Origin: Anaerostipes sp. 992a | GTDB lineage: Bacteria; Bacillota; Clostridia; Lachnospirales; Lachnospiraceae | Assembly (NCBI RefSeq): GCF_001940245.1 | Contig: NZ_MJIG01000004.1 | Location: 930,001 to 994,000, forward strand | Direction of reading: 5' to 3' | DNA: 64,000 nucleotides | Part shown: positions 54,735 to 63,578 of the stretch, in pieces | Layout: each line of letters opens with the position of its first letter | Position numbering within the stretch: position 1 is the first letter of the stretch | Translations under genes and position numbers: made by a program | The notes under the pieces: model-generated | Told to the model about the DNA's origin: nothing | Databases searched by the model: none | Seen by the model: the letters and a program-made list of their open reading frames with translations, nothing else

Positions 54735-54806
54735 TTATCTGATTTTCTCAGATGTTGGTTTGCCGCCATTTGTTTTGTATGGATTTTTTATTTTTCCATA
54801 AAGCAT
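54735..54806 (-). CDS. Possible 23-aa peptide with a Gly-Gly site
   Basis: A short frame (start 54806, GAGGGAG just upstream, TAA at 54735) encodes a 23-residue basic peptide: MLYGKIKNPYKTNGG then KPTSEKIR. It lies between the papain/C39-like peptidase and the metzincin. It could be a small peptide substrate or signal, or the misplaced N-terminal codons of the metzincin after a frameshift. Confidence 0.3.
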   Translation of the reverse strand: MLYGKIKNPYKTNGGKPTSEKIR

Positions 54807-54854
54807 CACTCCCTCGTATAATAAGTTTGTAAGCAAGAAAAAAGCTTACAGACT

Positions 54855-55427
54855 TTAATTACCTGATAAATAAACCGTTGCTACATACTGTCTATGAGTA
54901 GTAGTTCCATTTTTGAACGAACTATAAGTCATTGTATGATAACTCCCTCCATCCCACGGATCAAAATATCTAATCTTATTATTAGAAGTATTATACCCAT
55001 GCATTGTAACAACATGTCCCCCTCCATTTTTATAAGAACCAAATAATAAAATAACATCACCTTGATCAATCTGCGTTTTTAAACTCGGATAAGAAAATGC
55101 ACTATTACTTGCCTTATATGTTTTAGTATAGTTACTTGCATAATTAGCACTATTCTTTGTTTGGTTAATTGTTCCTCCTTTATTCACTTCACTACCATAA
55201 ACTTTTTTAACAATACTATTTTGTGACTTCCATCCAGTTTTTCCTTTTTCAAAATATTCATATCTAACCGCATTTCTTGCACATGCAGCCCAGCACCATT
55301 TTGTTTTTTTCTGCGCTTGCCATCGTATACCATCCATAGTCAAATATTTACTAGTTGCACTTACTGTTAAGCAAGTGCTAAAGCTTAAAATCAATACTAC
55401 AATTAAACAACTCATTTTCCTTTTCAT
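54855..55427 (-). CDS. Secreted papain-like (C39/AvrRpt2-type) cysteine peptidase
   Basis: This 190-aa protein has a signal peptide (about 1-25) and the compact cysteine peptidase motifs: Gln37/39, Cys45 in WCWAACA, His138 in GGGHVVTMHGY, Asp156 in YFDPWDG. This WCWAAC type groups with C39-like/AvrRpt2 (C70) peptidases. It follows the histidine kinase gene by about 86 nt and heads the exported part of the operon. Substrate unknown. GGAGG lies 12 nt before the start. Confidence 0.85.
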   Translation of the reverse strand: MKRKMSCLIVVLILSFSTCLTVSATSKYLTMDGIRWQAQKKTKWCWAACARNAVRYEYFEKGKTGWKSQNSIVKKVYGSEVNKGGTINQTKNSANYASNYTKTYKASNSAFSYPSLKTQIDQGDVILLFGSYKNGGGHVVTMHGYNTSNNKIRYFDPWDGGSYHTMTYSSFKNGTTTHRQYVATVYLSGN

Positions 55428-55513
55428 ATTTACAACACGCCTCCATTCTTCTTTTCCTCATACTAACCTGCACAAAGGAATTCCTCAATAGAATGGAGAT
55501 TTTCGGTAACTAT

Positions 55514-56368
55514 TTAAGATATTTGGTTATAATAATCCAATGAAAAGAAAGTAATCGTAGTAAGAAATGTTTTTTCTTTATATTCATATCGAATACTTCC
55601 ACGATATTTTTTTACAATATCATTGGCATTGCTCATTCCGATTCCGTGAAGAAACTTTTCTTTTTTGGTCGTCTGTATTCTTTGATTTTGAATCGTTCTT
55701 TTCATCACAACTGGATTTTTGATTTGGACCTGCAGATGTTCCTGTACAAACCGCACATGAATATGAATCACAGGAAAGGATGTTTGTACCGCTGCCTCGG
55801 CTGCATTTAGAAAAAGATTGGAAAAAAGAATACACAAATCTGTATCTTTCATAGATATCCACTCTGGAAAGACTCCTGACCAATGCACGTCTACTGGATA
55901 GGTATGCACCAAATCATTGATTAAAATATCTAAAATTATATTTCCCGTCTGAATGACATAATTCATTCGCTCTTTCTTCTCCAGGCACTCCTCCAGATAT
56001 GAAATTCCTCTATGATAATCCTGCTGACATAACAATTCCTTCAGACATAAAAATTGCTGATTCATATCATGTCTGAATTTTTTTGTATCTTCTTCTTTTT
56101 TTAGAAGCAATGTATAATATCGCTCCTGCTCCTCCAATAATCGATTCTTTATTTCTAATTCCTGCCTTAATTTTTGTTTCGATATATGGAAAAACAAAGC
56201 CTGCATGAGAAATAAACTAAGAAAAAAACCACAACATAAAATCCATTCTATCTTATCTGGAGAACTTATATCTCCTGAAAATTCCACCGTTCGTTGCTTT
56301 AAATAGAATAACTGTATAAAAAGAATTCCCAATAACAACTCCAGTAAATAAAAAAGTTTTCTTTCCAT
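55514..56368 (-). CDS. AgrC-like sensor histidine kinase (GHKL type)
   Basis: This 284-aa protein has two membrane helices (about 6-22 and 40-62), a coiled linker, the phosphoacceptor region FRHDMNQQF (His about 100), an N box (LFSNLFLNAAEAA) and a G box (HGIGMSNANDIV). AgrC usually has six or seven membrane helices; here only two are present, so ligand sensing must differ. It starts 10 nt after the LytTR regulator gene. No AgrB or AgrD gene is nearby. Confidence 0.88.
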   Translation of the reverse strand: MERKLFYLLELLLGILFIQLFYLKQRTVEFSGDISSPDKIEWILCCGFFLSLFLMQALFFHISKQKLRQELEIKNRLLEEQERYYTLLLKKEEDTKKFRHDMNQQFLCLKELLCQQDYHRGISYLEECLEKKERMNYVIQTGNIILDILINDLVHTYPVDVHWSGVFPEWISMKDTDLCILFSNLFLNAAEAAVQTSFPVIHIHVRFVQEHLQVQIKNPVVMKRTIQNQRIQTTKKEKFLHGIGMSNANDIVKKYRGSIRYEYKEKTFLTTITFFSLDYYNQIS

Positions 56369-56378
56369 CTCTCTCCCC

Positions 56379-57083
56379 TTATCTCATTGGCATCAAATAT
56401 TGATGGAATGCTTCCAAAAATTTCTTTTTCCGTGCTCTGGCCAGTGGAATCTCCGTTTGATCTTTCAATCTTATCGTTCTCTTTTCATAGTCCATAATAA
56501 ACTGAAAATTTACGATATATTGATTGTGACACCGATAAAAACGATGATCTAATTCCAACTCCATTTTCTTTAAAGAGGCCCTTACGATCACTCTTGCATC
56601 TTTTGTATAAATACAGCTAAAATCTCCTAAGGATTCCATATAAATAATATCATGGAACCGAAAAAATACATTCTTCCTATCATCAGAAATGACAAACAAT
56701 CCCTGCCTATCATCCATTTCTTCCAACAGCTCCCGCAATGCTTCCTCCGTTTCAAACTCCCACTGTTTCTTATACAGGTACCGGTATGCCCTTACCTTAA
56801 AGGCTTCTCTGACCCATTCTTCATGATTGGTAAGAAAGATAATCTTGCACTCTCCATGCTGTTCTAACAACTGTTTTGCCACTGCAAATCCATTTTCTTC
56901 TGGCATTTCTACATCCAAAAATACAAGATCAAACTTCTCTTTTTCATGTTCTCTGATCAATGCCTTTCCATTGAAAAAAGCAGAAAGAGAAACCATTCTT
57001 TCCCTTCTGGCAAAATACTGATTCAAAAACCTCCAGATACTCTTACAAAAAATCTTTTCATCATCACATATCGCAATCCGCAT
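56379..57083 (-). CDS. AgrA-like LytTR response regulator
   Basis: This 234-aa regulator starts at 57083 (GGGGGA site). It has an intact receiver with the acidic pair CDDE, phosphoacceptor Asp in LVFLDVEMPEENG, and a LytTR domain ('FYRCHNQYIVNFQFI'). It pairs with the next gene, the GHKL kinase. Unlike the two LytTR proteins of the secretion island it keeps all receiver residues. It probably controls the downstream peptidase operon. Confidence 0.9.
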   Translation of the reverse strand: MRIAICDDEKIFCKSIWRFLNQYFARRERMVSLSAFFNGKALIREHEKEKFDLVFLDVEMPEENGFAVAKQLLEQHGECKIIFLTNHEEWVREAFKVRAYRYLYKKQWEFETEEALRELLEEMDDRQGLFVISDDRKNVFFRFHDIIYMESLGDFSCIYTKDARVIVRASLKKMELELDHRFYRCHNQYIVNFQFIMDYEKRTIRLKDQTEIPLARARKKKFLEAFHQYLMPMR

Positions 57084-57105
57084 ATTATTCCCCCTTATCA
57101 CCCAT

Positions 57106-57134
57106 ATTGTATCCCAGAAAATGGAAAAAGACAA
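57106..57134 (-). promoter_or_regulatory. Predicted promoter of the AgrA/AgrC-like operon
   Basis: TTGTCT (57134-57129), a 17-bp gap and TACAAT (57111-57106) on the minus strand, 23 nt before the start at 57083. Confidence 0.5.
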
Positions 57135-57195
57135 GAAAAAAGAGCTGCTACAGAGGAAAGAAATCAAACATTCCTTTTCTCTGCACCAGCCTCTT
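57134..57195 (-). terminator. Intrinsic terminator of isocitrate dehydrogenase gene
   Basis: Arms 57179-57195 and 57140-57155 pair with one bulge and a small internal loop, and TTTTTT follows on the minus strand. It is 25-85 nt after the icd stop. Confidence 0.6.
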
Positions 57196-57219
57196 CTTTA
57201 TACAAATTCCATATACTTC

Positions 57220-58428
57220 TTATAACATTTCTTCTAAGGTTGCTCTGACTGCTTTAATAAATCCTTCACTGTTTACTGCATTTACATTTTCAAGGCTTGT
57301 AATCAATGCCAGGTCTTTTGTCATAGTTCCGTTTTCGATGGTATCGATGGTTGCTTTTTCTAACTTATCTGCAAATGTCATTAACTCTTCGATTCCATCC
57401 AATTCTCCACGTTTTCTTAACGCACCTGTCCATGCAAAGATGGTCGCAACAGAGTTGGTAGAAGTTTCTTCTCCAGCTAAATGCTTGTAGTAATGTCTCT
57501 GTACAGTACCATGTGCTGCTTCGTATTCATAATATCCCTGAGGAGATACTAATACAGATGTCATCATAGCAAGAGATCCACATGCAGAAGAGATCATATC
57601 ACTCATAACATCTCCATCGTAGTTCTTACATGCCCAGATGAATCCACCTTCTGCTCTCATAACACGTGCTACTGCATCATCGATCAATGTATAGAAATAT
57701 TCAATTCCTAATTCATCAAATTTTTCTTTGTATTCTGCATCAAATACTTCCTGGAAAATATCTTTGAATGTATGGTCATATTTCTTAGAAATCGTATCCT
57801 TTGTGGCGAACCATAAATCCTGCTTGGTATCGATCGCATAGCTAAAGCAGCTTCTTGCAAAGCTTTCAATAGAATTATTGATGTTGTGCATTCCCTGTAC
57901 GATACCAGGACTTGTGAAGTTATGTACCAATTCTCTTACTTCTGTTCCGTCTTCTGCTGTATAGACTAATTCTACTTTTCCCGGACCAGGAACCTTCATT
58001 TCAGATCCTTTGTATACATCGCCATAAGCATGTCTTGCAATGGTAATTGGCTTTTTCCAGCAAGATACCTTTGGTTCAATTCCCTTTACCTGGATTGGCG
58101 CACGGAACACTGTACCGTCTAAGATAGCACGGATGGTACCATTTGGACTCTTCCACATTTCCTTTAAGTCATATTCGGTCATACGCGCTGCATTTGGAGT
58201 AATTGTTGCACATTTTACTGCAACACCATATTTCTTTGTTGCTTCTGCAGAGTCTATGGTTACCTGATCGTCGGTTTCATTTCTATGTTCCAAACCTAAA
58301 TCATAATACTCCGTATTCAAATCAATGAACGGATATAATAATTCGTCTTTAATCATCTGCCAGAGGATTCTGGTCATTTCGTCTCCATCCATCTCAACCA
58401 ATGGTGTTGTCATTTTAATTTTATCCAT
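57220..58428 (-). CDS. icd: NADP-dependent isocitrate dehydrogenase
   Basis: This 402-aa enzyme has the pattern of the eukaryote-like NADP-IDH group: '[13 protein letters not shown]', '[19 protein letters not shown]', '[17 protein letters not shown]' and '[15 protein letters not shown]'. It turns isocitrate into 2-oxoglutarate, supplying glutamate in an incomplete citric acid cycle. The start at 58428 has AAGGAG 8 nt upstream. Confidence 0.95.
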   Translation of the reverse strand: MDKIKMTTPLVEMDGDEMTRILWQMIKDELLYPFIDLNTEYYDLGLEHRNETDDQVTIDSAEATKKYGVAVKCATITPNAARMTEYDLKEMWKSPNGTIRAILDGTVFRAPIQVKGIEPKVSCWKKPITIARHAYGDVYKGSEMKVPGPGKVELVYTAEDGTEVRELVHNFTSPGIVQGMHNINNSIESFARSCFSYAIDTKQDLWFATKDTISKKYDHTFKDIFQEVFDAEYKEKFDELGIEYFYTLIDDAVARVMRAEGGFIWACKNYDGDVMSDMISSACGSLAMMTSVLVSPQGYYEYEAAHGTVQRHYYKHLAGEETSTNSVATIFAWTGALRKRGELDGIEELMTFADKLEKATIDTIENGTMTKDLALITSLENVNAVNSEGFIKAVRATLEEML

Positions 58429-58584
58429 ATTGCATTCTCCTTTTCCATACAAAACTGGCTTTCTGTCTCTATTCTTTCATATCGGAAAGCTTTCTTATCT
58501 ATCATACGCTCTCTATTATACAATATGAATTTTCATTTGTAAAATATTTCATAAATAATTTTTACCATGCATCAAATTTTATAC

Positions 58585-58630
58585 AAGAAAAAGCACAGGA
58601 TATCCATAATTTCCTATAAATATCCCATGC
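58585..58630 (-). terminator. Intrinsic terminator of the hydrogenase operon
   Basis: An 11-bp stem with two G-U pairs (58620-58630 and 58593-58603), followed on the minus strand by TTTTTCTTG. It lies 113 nt beyond the hydA stop; the rest of the 314-bp gap to icd shows nothing else clear. Confidence 0.55.
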
Positions 58631-58742
58631 TTCTCTTTCTATATCTTTTTCTTTCGGAAGTACATGTTTCGTTTTAAAAATGTTGTCATTTAAACAAAAT
58701 CATTCAAAATTTAATCTTTTCTATGTACTTTTTCCATGAAAT

Positions 58743-60485
58743 TTATCTTTTTACCGGTGCCTGTGGCATTTCCCATGCATCATGATCTGTATGAAGAAGT
58801 GCGTGTGCCTTATGAGACAGCGGAGCCTCAAAATATTCTTCATAAGCCTGCAGTACAGAAGGATTCTCATGTGAAAATCGAAGTTCATAATTGCGGTCTA
58901 AGAAATATAAATTCTCTCCACGTACCTGGGCCAGCTCTTCTCCATCATGAATTGGCTGTCCGCCGCCTCCTACACATCCGCCAGGACAGGCCATAACTTC
59001 CACAAACTGATATTTTACCTTACCCTTCTTGATCGCTTTGATCAGCTTTCTCGTATTGCCCAATCCATGAACAACCGCTACTTTAATCTCTGTTCCAGCA
59101 ATGTCAAAGGTCGCTTCTTTCCAGCCGTCCATACCGCGTACATCACGGAATGCGTCCGCATCTGGATTCTCTCCGGTAACCAGATAATATGCAGAACGAA
59201 GGGCTGCTTCCATTACTCCTCCAGTTGCACCAAAGATGACACCTGCACCTGTTCCTTCTTTTAATGGATCATCAAATTCTTCCTCTTCTAAAAGAGTTGC
59301 ATCAATATGATCCGCACGAATCATACGATCGATCTCTCTCGTTGTTAATACCAGATCCACATCTCTTCCTGCAAATTCTTCATGGTATAATTCCATGGTA
59401 CTTTCCTGCTTTTTGGCAAGACATGGCATAACAGAAATACAGAAAATCTTCTCTGGATCAATGCCTAACTTCTTGGCAAAGTAAGATTTTGTAGTTGCAC
59501 CAAACATCTGCTGTGGTGATTTGGCAGAAGATAACTGAGGCACTAATTCCGGATACTGTGATTTAATAAATCGAAGCCATCCTGGACAACAGGAAGTGAA
59601 CATTGGATACTGTTCCATATCTCCTTTTTTCAATCTATCAATAAATTCGCTTCCTTCTTCCATAATCGTCAGATCGGCAGAAAATACCGTATCAAATACA
59701 TAATCTGCCCCCATCTTACGAATGGCGCTGACCAGTTTCTTGATCGTAGCATCTTCTCTCTTTAGGCCGAGACTTTCTCCCCATGCAGTCCGTACTGCAG
59801 GTGCAATCTGAACAACCGTTACTTTATCTGGATCAGCAAATGCCTCAAATGCCTTATCGGTATCATCACGTTCTCTTAAAGCACCTACTGGACAATGCGT
59901 AATACACTGACCGCATAATGCACAGTCTGCATCTTCAATCTTACGATTCAAGGATACATCAACATCGGTCCTGGATCCGGTATTGGCCACATCCCAGATA
60001 TTTAATCCCTGTACTTTATCACAGATCTGCACACATCTCATACATTTTACACATTTGGAAGAGTCACGTACCAATGGAAAATCCTTAGACCAAGGCTTTT
60101 TTGTAAATTCCTGCTTATACGGAATATCAAGAATGCCAAGGTCATTGGCAAGTGTTTGTAATGTACAATTTCCACTTCTTACACAGGTCGCACAACGGCA
60201 GTCATGCTGAGATAAGATGAACTGTACCGTTCTTCTTCTGGATTGACGTACCTTCGGACTATTGGTATAGATGACCATTCCTTCTTCTACTACGTTATTA
60301 CAGGAAATAATCAGTTTTTCTTTGCCTTCTAATTCAACCATACAGACACGACAGGCACCGATCTCATTAATCCCTTTTAAATAACAAAGCTTTGGAATTG
60401 GGATACCAGCCTCTTTCGCAGCGTCCATAATTGTAGTCCCTTCTGGTACACATACTTTTTTATGATCAATTGTAAGATTTACCAT
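58743..60485 (-). CDS. hydA: [FeFe]-hydrogenase catalytic subunit
   Basis: This 580-aa enzyme has a [2Fe-2S] domain (CYLKGINEIGACRVC), a His-Cys [4Fe-4S] site (HDCRCATCVRSGNC), two [4Fe-4S] clusters (CVKCMRCVQIC; CALCGQCITHC) and the H-cluster motifs TSCCPGW (L1), MPCLAKKQE (L2) and ACPGGCVGGGGQP (L3). It makes or uses H2 with electrons from ferredoxin or NADH. It overlaps the upstream NuoF/GltD-like gene by 7 nt, so the two proteins probably form one complex. Confidence 0.95.
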   Translation of the reverse strand: MVNLTIDHKKVCVPEGTTIMDAAKEAGIPIPKLCYLKGINEIGACRVCMVELEGKEKLIISCNNVVEEGMVIYTNSPKVRQSRRRTVQFILSQHDCRCATCVRSGNCTLQTLANDLGILDIPYKQEFTKKPWSKDFPLVRDSSKCVKCMRCVQICDKVQGLNIWDVANTGSRTDVDVSLNRKIEDADCALCGQCITHCPVGALRERDDTDKAFEAFADPDKVTVVQIAPAVRTAWGESLGLKREDATIKKLVSAIRKMGADYVFDTVFSADLTIMEEGSEFIDRLKKGDMEQYPMFTSCCPGWLRFIKSQYPELVPQLSSAKSPQQMFGATTKSYFAKKLGIDPEKIFCISVMPCLAKKQESTMELYHEEFAGRDVDLVLTTREIDRMIRADHIDATLLEEEEFDDPLKEGTGAGVIFGATGGVMEAALRSAYYLVTGENPDADAFRDVRGMDGWKEATFDIAGTEIKVAVVHGLGNTRKLIKAIKKGKVKYQFVEVMACPGGCVGGGGQPIHDGEELAQVRGENLYFLDRNYELRFSHENPSVLQAYEEYFEAPLSHKAHALLHTDHDAWEMPQAPVKR

Positions 60486-62311
60486 ATTGTTTCCCTTCCT
60501 CCTTTAAAGATTCCATAGCCAAAGTGGTCACAGCGCAGACATCTGGAAGCTTCCTGTTTGGCTTCTTCACATGTCATACAGCCTTCCACGCCTTCAAAAT
60601 CACATTTTCTTTCGTTCGCTTCTCTTTCTGGAAGTTCGACTCTGCCACATGGTGGGCGATCATCTAAACTTGCTGGTGGGATTTCAACTTCGCAGCTGAT
60701 CTTATGATTGAATCCTAAGTATTCATCAATATTAGCTGCTGCAACTTTTCCTGCCTGAATCGCACGAATTACCGTAGATGGGCCAGTTGCACAGTCACCG
60801 CCGGCAAATACACCTGGCATACCATTAAAAGCAGTCGTGCTGTCCGCCTTGATCACACCACGTTCTACTGGAAGTCCAAATTTTTCAAAATGCTCAGATT
60901 CAATATCCTGTCCGATGGCTACGATAATAATATCTGCTTCCAGACGCATCTCTGGTTCTGTCGTTGCCTTTACACTGGCACGCCCTCTGGAAATCTTACT
61001 GATCATCTGAGGCTGTACCCATAACGCTTTTACTTTATTGTTCTCATCCGTTTCAATACGAACTGGTGATTTTAATCCTAATAATTCTGCACCTTCTGCA
61101 ATCGCTCCTTCGATTTCTGCTGGAAGTGCCGTCATATCTGCCTGTCTTCTACGATATACGATGCTGGTCTTCTCTGCTCCGAGGCGAATAGAAGTACGCA
61201 CGGCATCCATGGCTACGTTACCACCGCCGATGACGCATACTTTCTTACCGGTATAATCCATCTTCTGTCCATATCCTACATTACGCAGCATCGAAACAGC
61301 AGAAATAACTCCATCTGCAGTCTCACCTTCAATTCCAAGCTTCTTATCTGTATTGGCTCCAATGGTAACTAATACTGCATCGTACTGGTCATGAAGTCCT
61401 TCGATGGTAAGGTCTGTTCCGATTCTCTTACCATGTACCACTTTTACTCCAGTAGAAAGAATGACATCAATATCTTCCTGCAGGCGTTCCTTTGGAAGAC
61501 GATAATTTGGAATACCATACATCAGCATGCCACCAAGTCTTGGCTGCATCTCATATACAGTAACCTGATGTCCCATAAGTTGAAGATAATAAGCCGCACT
61601 TAAGCCTCCAGGACCTCCTCCAATGACTGCGACCTCTTTTCCAGTAGATGGCCCACATTCTGGTGCCGGTACATATCCCGCATTATCCACTGCCATCTTC
61701 TTCAATCCACGGATATTAATGGAAGTATCGGTCATGTTTCTTCGACAACGTGCTTCACATGGATGTTCACAAATATGAGCGCATGTGGTTGGGAATGGAT
61801 TATCCTTACGGATCAGACGAACTGCATCTGCATAACGACCTTCCTTTACCAATGCGATATATCCAGGAATATCTACTCTTGCCGGACACAAGGATACACA
61901 CGGCACTGGGAGATTAATATTACAAATGCATCTTCCGTTGGTAATATGTTCTATGTAATCTTCACGGAATCCAATGATTCCTTTGTATACCATATTTGCC
62001 GCTTCATACCCAATGGCACAGTCGGCAGAATCCATAATGACCTTTGCGGTCTCTTCGATCAAATCAATATGAGAGAGCTCTGCTCTTCCCTCTAATACAT
62101 CTTCTACTAAATTTTCTAATTGTCCTAAACCTACACGGCAAGGAATACATTTACCACATGTCTGAGCATGACATAATTTTAAAAAGGAAAGTGACATATC
62201 AATTGGGCATAATCCAGGAGGGCTGGCTACGATACGACTTTCCACATCTTTATACAATCCTTCTACTACTAATTGGGCATGATCTGGTGTCTGAATTGTC
62301 AATCTACTCAT
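60479..62311 (-). CDS. NAD(P)H-dependent flavoprotein: NuoF-like iron-sulfur part fused to GltD-like part
   Basis: This 610-aa protein has an N-terminal stretch (about 1-125) like the C-terminal iron-sulfur end of NuoF/HydB (TCGKCIPCRVGLGQLENLV). A GltD/NfnB-type flavoprotein follows: Fer4 domain (CPARVDIPGY, CAHICEHPCEARC), FAD site GGGPGGLSAAYYL and NAD(P)H site GGGNVAMDAVRTS, ending with a Cys-rich tail (CMTCEEA, CLRCDHF). The NuoF flavin/NADH domain is missing; the GltD-like part would handle NAD(P)H. With HydA it may form an electron-bifurcating or NADPH-linked hydrogenase; this is inference. First gene of the operon. Confidence 0.85.
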   Translation of the reverse strand: MSRLTIQTPDHAQLVVEGLYKDVESRIVASPPGLCPIDMSLSFLKLCHAQTCGKCIPCRVGLGQLENLVEDVLEGRAELSHIDLIEETAKVIMDSADCAIGYEAANMVYKGIIGFREDYIEHITNGRCICNINLPVPCVSLCPARVDIPGYIALVKEGRYADAVRLIRKDNPFPTTCAHICEHPCEARCRRNMTDTSINIRGLKKMAVDNAGYVPAPECGPSTGKEVAVIGGGPGGLSAAYYLQLMGHQVTVYEMQPRLGGMLMYGIPNYRLPKERLQEDIDVILSTGVKVVHGKRIGTDLTIEGLHDQYDAVLVTIGANTDKKLGIEGETADGVISAVSMLRNVGYGQKMDYTGKKVCVIGGGNVAMDAVRTSIRLGAEKTSIVYRRRQADMTALPAEIEGAIAEGAELLGLKSPVRIETDENNKVKALWVQPQMISKISRGRASVKATTEPEMRLEADIIIVAIGQDIESEHFEKFGLPVERGVIKADSTTAFNGMPGVFAGGDCATGPSTVIRAIQAGKVAAANIDEYLGFNHKISCEVEIPPASLDDRPPCGRVELPEREANERKCDFEGVEGCMTCEEAKQEASRCLRCDHFGYGIFKGGRETIW

Positions 62312-62347
62312 AACTACTACTTTCTCCTTTCTCGGTGTCTTATTGAT

Positions 62348-62376
62348 ATTATAAAGATGCTCTTAAAAAAAAGCAA
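62348..62376 (-). promoter_or_regulatory. Predicted promoter of the hydrogenase operon
   Basis: TTGCTT (62376-62371), a 17-bp gap and TATAAT (62353-62348) on the minus strand, about 37 nt before the start at 62311. Confidence 0.55.
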
Positions 62377-62395
62377 TAGCAAAACCAAAAAATAA

Positions 62396-62413
62396 CCGTT
62401 AATTAATTAACAC
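62396..62413 (-). promoter_or_regulatory. Rex-type operator 1
   Basis: The perfect palindrome GTTAATTAATTAAC (62398-62411) fits the core of the Rex site TTGTTAA-N4-TTAACAA. It lies about 20 bp upstream of the -35 box of the hydrogenase operon. Rex senses the NADH/NAD ratio and controls hydrogenase genes in other clostridia. Confidence 0.55.
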
Positions 62414-62454
62414 TAAAAACCATTCATTTTTGGCTTAAATAAGCCATTTATCAC

Positions 62455-62472
62455 TTGTTATTTTTTTAACCA
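62455..62472 (+). promoter_or_regulatory. Rex-type operator 2
   Basis: TTGTTATTTTTTTAACCA matches 12 of 14 defined positions of the Rex site. It lies about 140 nt upstream of the hydrogenase operon start. Two other palindromes lie in this 389-bp gap (62431-62446 and a perfect 22-bp one at 62518-62539) with no assigned role. Confidence 0.4.
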
Positions 62473-62553
62473 TTTTCAATTTTAAGTCCAATAAAACGTA
62501 CTATGTTTTTTTCATGGATTTCTATATTAATATAGAAATTCTGCATAAAACAA

Positions 62554-62587
62554 AGAAGGATTGTATATGCCTTTATACAATCCTTCT
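62554..62587. terminator. Intrinsic terminator of the DUF368 gene
   Basis: A perfect 14-bp stem (62554-62567 and 62574-62587) with TTTGTTTT following on the minus strand, about 115 nt after the stop of the DUF368 gene. Confidence 0.7.
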
Positions 62588-62700
62588 TGTGTATTCTTTT
62601 TTTACTTTTTCATCTGAAATCAAAAATTTCCGTTGTTTTTTTCCGTTAAGAAAATAACCTAAGTGAAAAAAATTTTCGATAAGCCTTTCTCAAATTCTAT

Positions 62701-63552
62701 TTATTCACCTAACTTTAAGGCAATCACACATCCAAGAAGAAAGGCAATGACACTGGTGAGCACCGTCATAAGTGTAAGACTCGTAATCTGTGCCATGGCA
62801 AGAATCGCAATCGGTGATCCTACGATCAATCCCAGAATCGCACAATAAGCGATGGCTGGTGCATGCTCAAATACGTATTCTACGAACTTGGCAATGGCAA
62901 AGATACCAACGACCACTCCAATTCCAAACGGAATCAAAATCCATACATAGCTCATCATTCCAGCTGTATCCAAATCTGCCGCTGAAGAGATAAACCCTGT
63001 GATCGTATTGAGGATTGGGTTATAATATCCCAAAATCATCAGCATCATAGAACCACTGACTCCCGGAATGACCATAGTTGCTGCTGCAATAATTCCGACT
63101 ACGATCAGCTTTAGAAACATTCCGATTCCCGGTGTTAAAATTACTTCTGTGCCAGTTCCATTTCCAAAGATCGGAAACAAAATAACAATAGCCAAAAAAA
63201 CTAAAAATGCAACAATGGCCCCTGCTGTAATTCTCTGTTCTTTCGTCTTCTTCCATATAACAGGAAGTCCTCCTACGATCAGGCCAATAAATAATAAATT
63301 GGTCTGTACTGGATAATTGGCAAACAGCCACTTGATGACAAATGCCAAAATTCCAATTCCCAGCACTGCACCTATCACAATCGGAAGAAGAATCCGAAGA
63401 CTCTTCTTAAAGTCTTTGAAAATATGAGTAACGGCTGTAATCAGCTTATCATAAATTCCCATGGATACTGCCATGGTCCCTCCACTGACTCCTGGAATAA
63501 TATTGGCCACTCCTACCAATGATCCCTTTAAAATATCTTTCACAAACTCCAT
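62701..63552 (-). CDS. DUF368 family polyprenyl-phosphate transporter (PopT-like)
   Basis: This 283-aa protein has eight to nine membrane helices and two family repeats with the motif 'NIIPGVSGGTMA' (about 17-28) and 'MVIPGVSGSMML' (about 164-175). DUF368 proteins recycle undecaprenyl-phosphate across the membrane for cell-wall synthesis. It lies 26 nt after htpG and may share its transcript. Confidence 0.87.
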   Translation of the reverse strand: MEFVKDILKGSLVGVANIIPGVSGGTMAVSMGIYDKLITAVTHIFKDFKKSLRILLPIVIGAVLGIGILAFVIKWLFANYPVQTNLLFIGLIVGGLPVIWKKTKEQRITAGAIVAFLVFLAIVILFPIFGNGTGTEVILTPGIGMFLKLIVVGIIAAATMVIPGVSGSMMLMILGYYNPILNTITGFISSAADLDTAGMMSYVWILIPFGIGVVVGIFAIAKFVEYVFEHAPAIAYCAILGLIVGSPIAILAMAQITSLTLMTVLTSVIAFLLGCVIALKLGE

Positions 63553-63578
63553 AAAATTCCCCTATGATCCTGTTCGGA

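Noticed and set aside
62518-62539. The 22-bp AT-rich palindrome as a terminator
   Set aside because: It contains almost no G+C and has no T-run after it. It may be an operator, but no family could be named.
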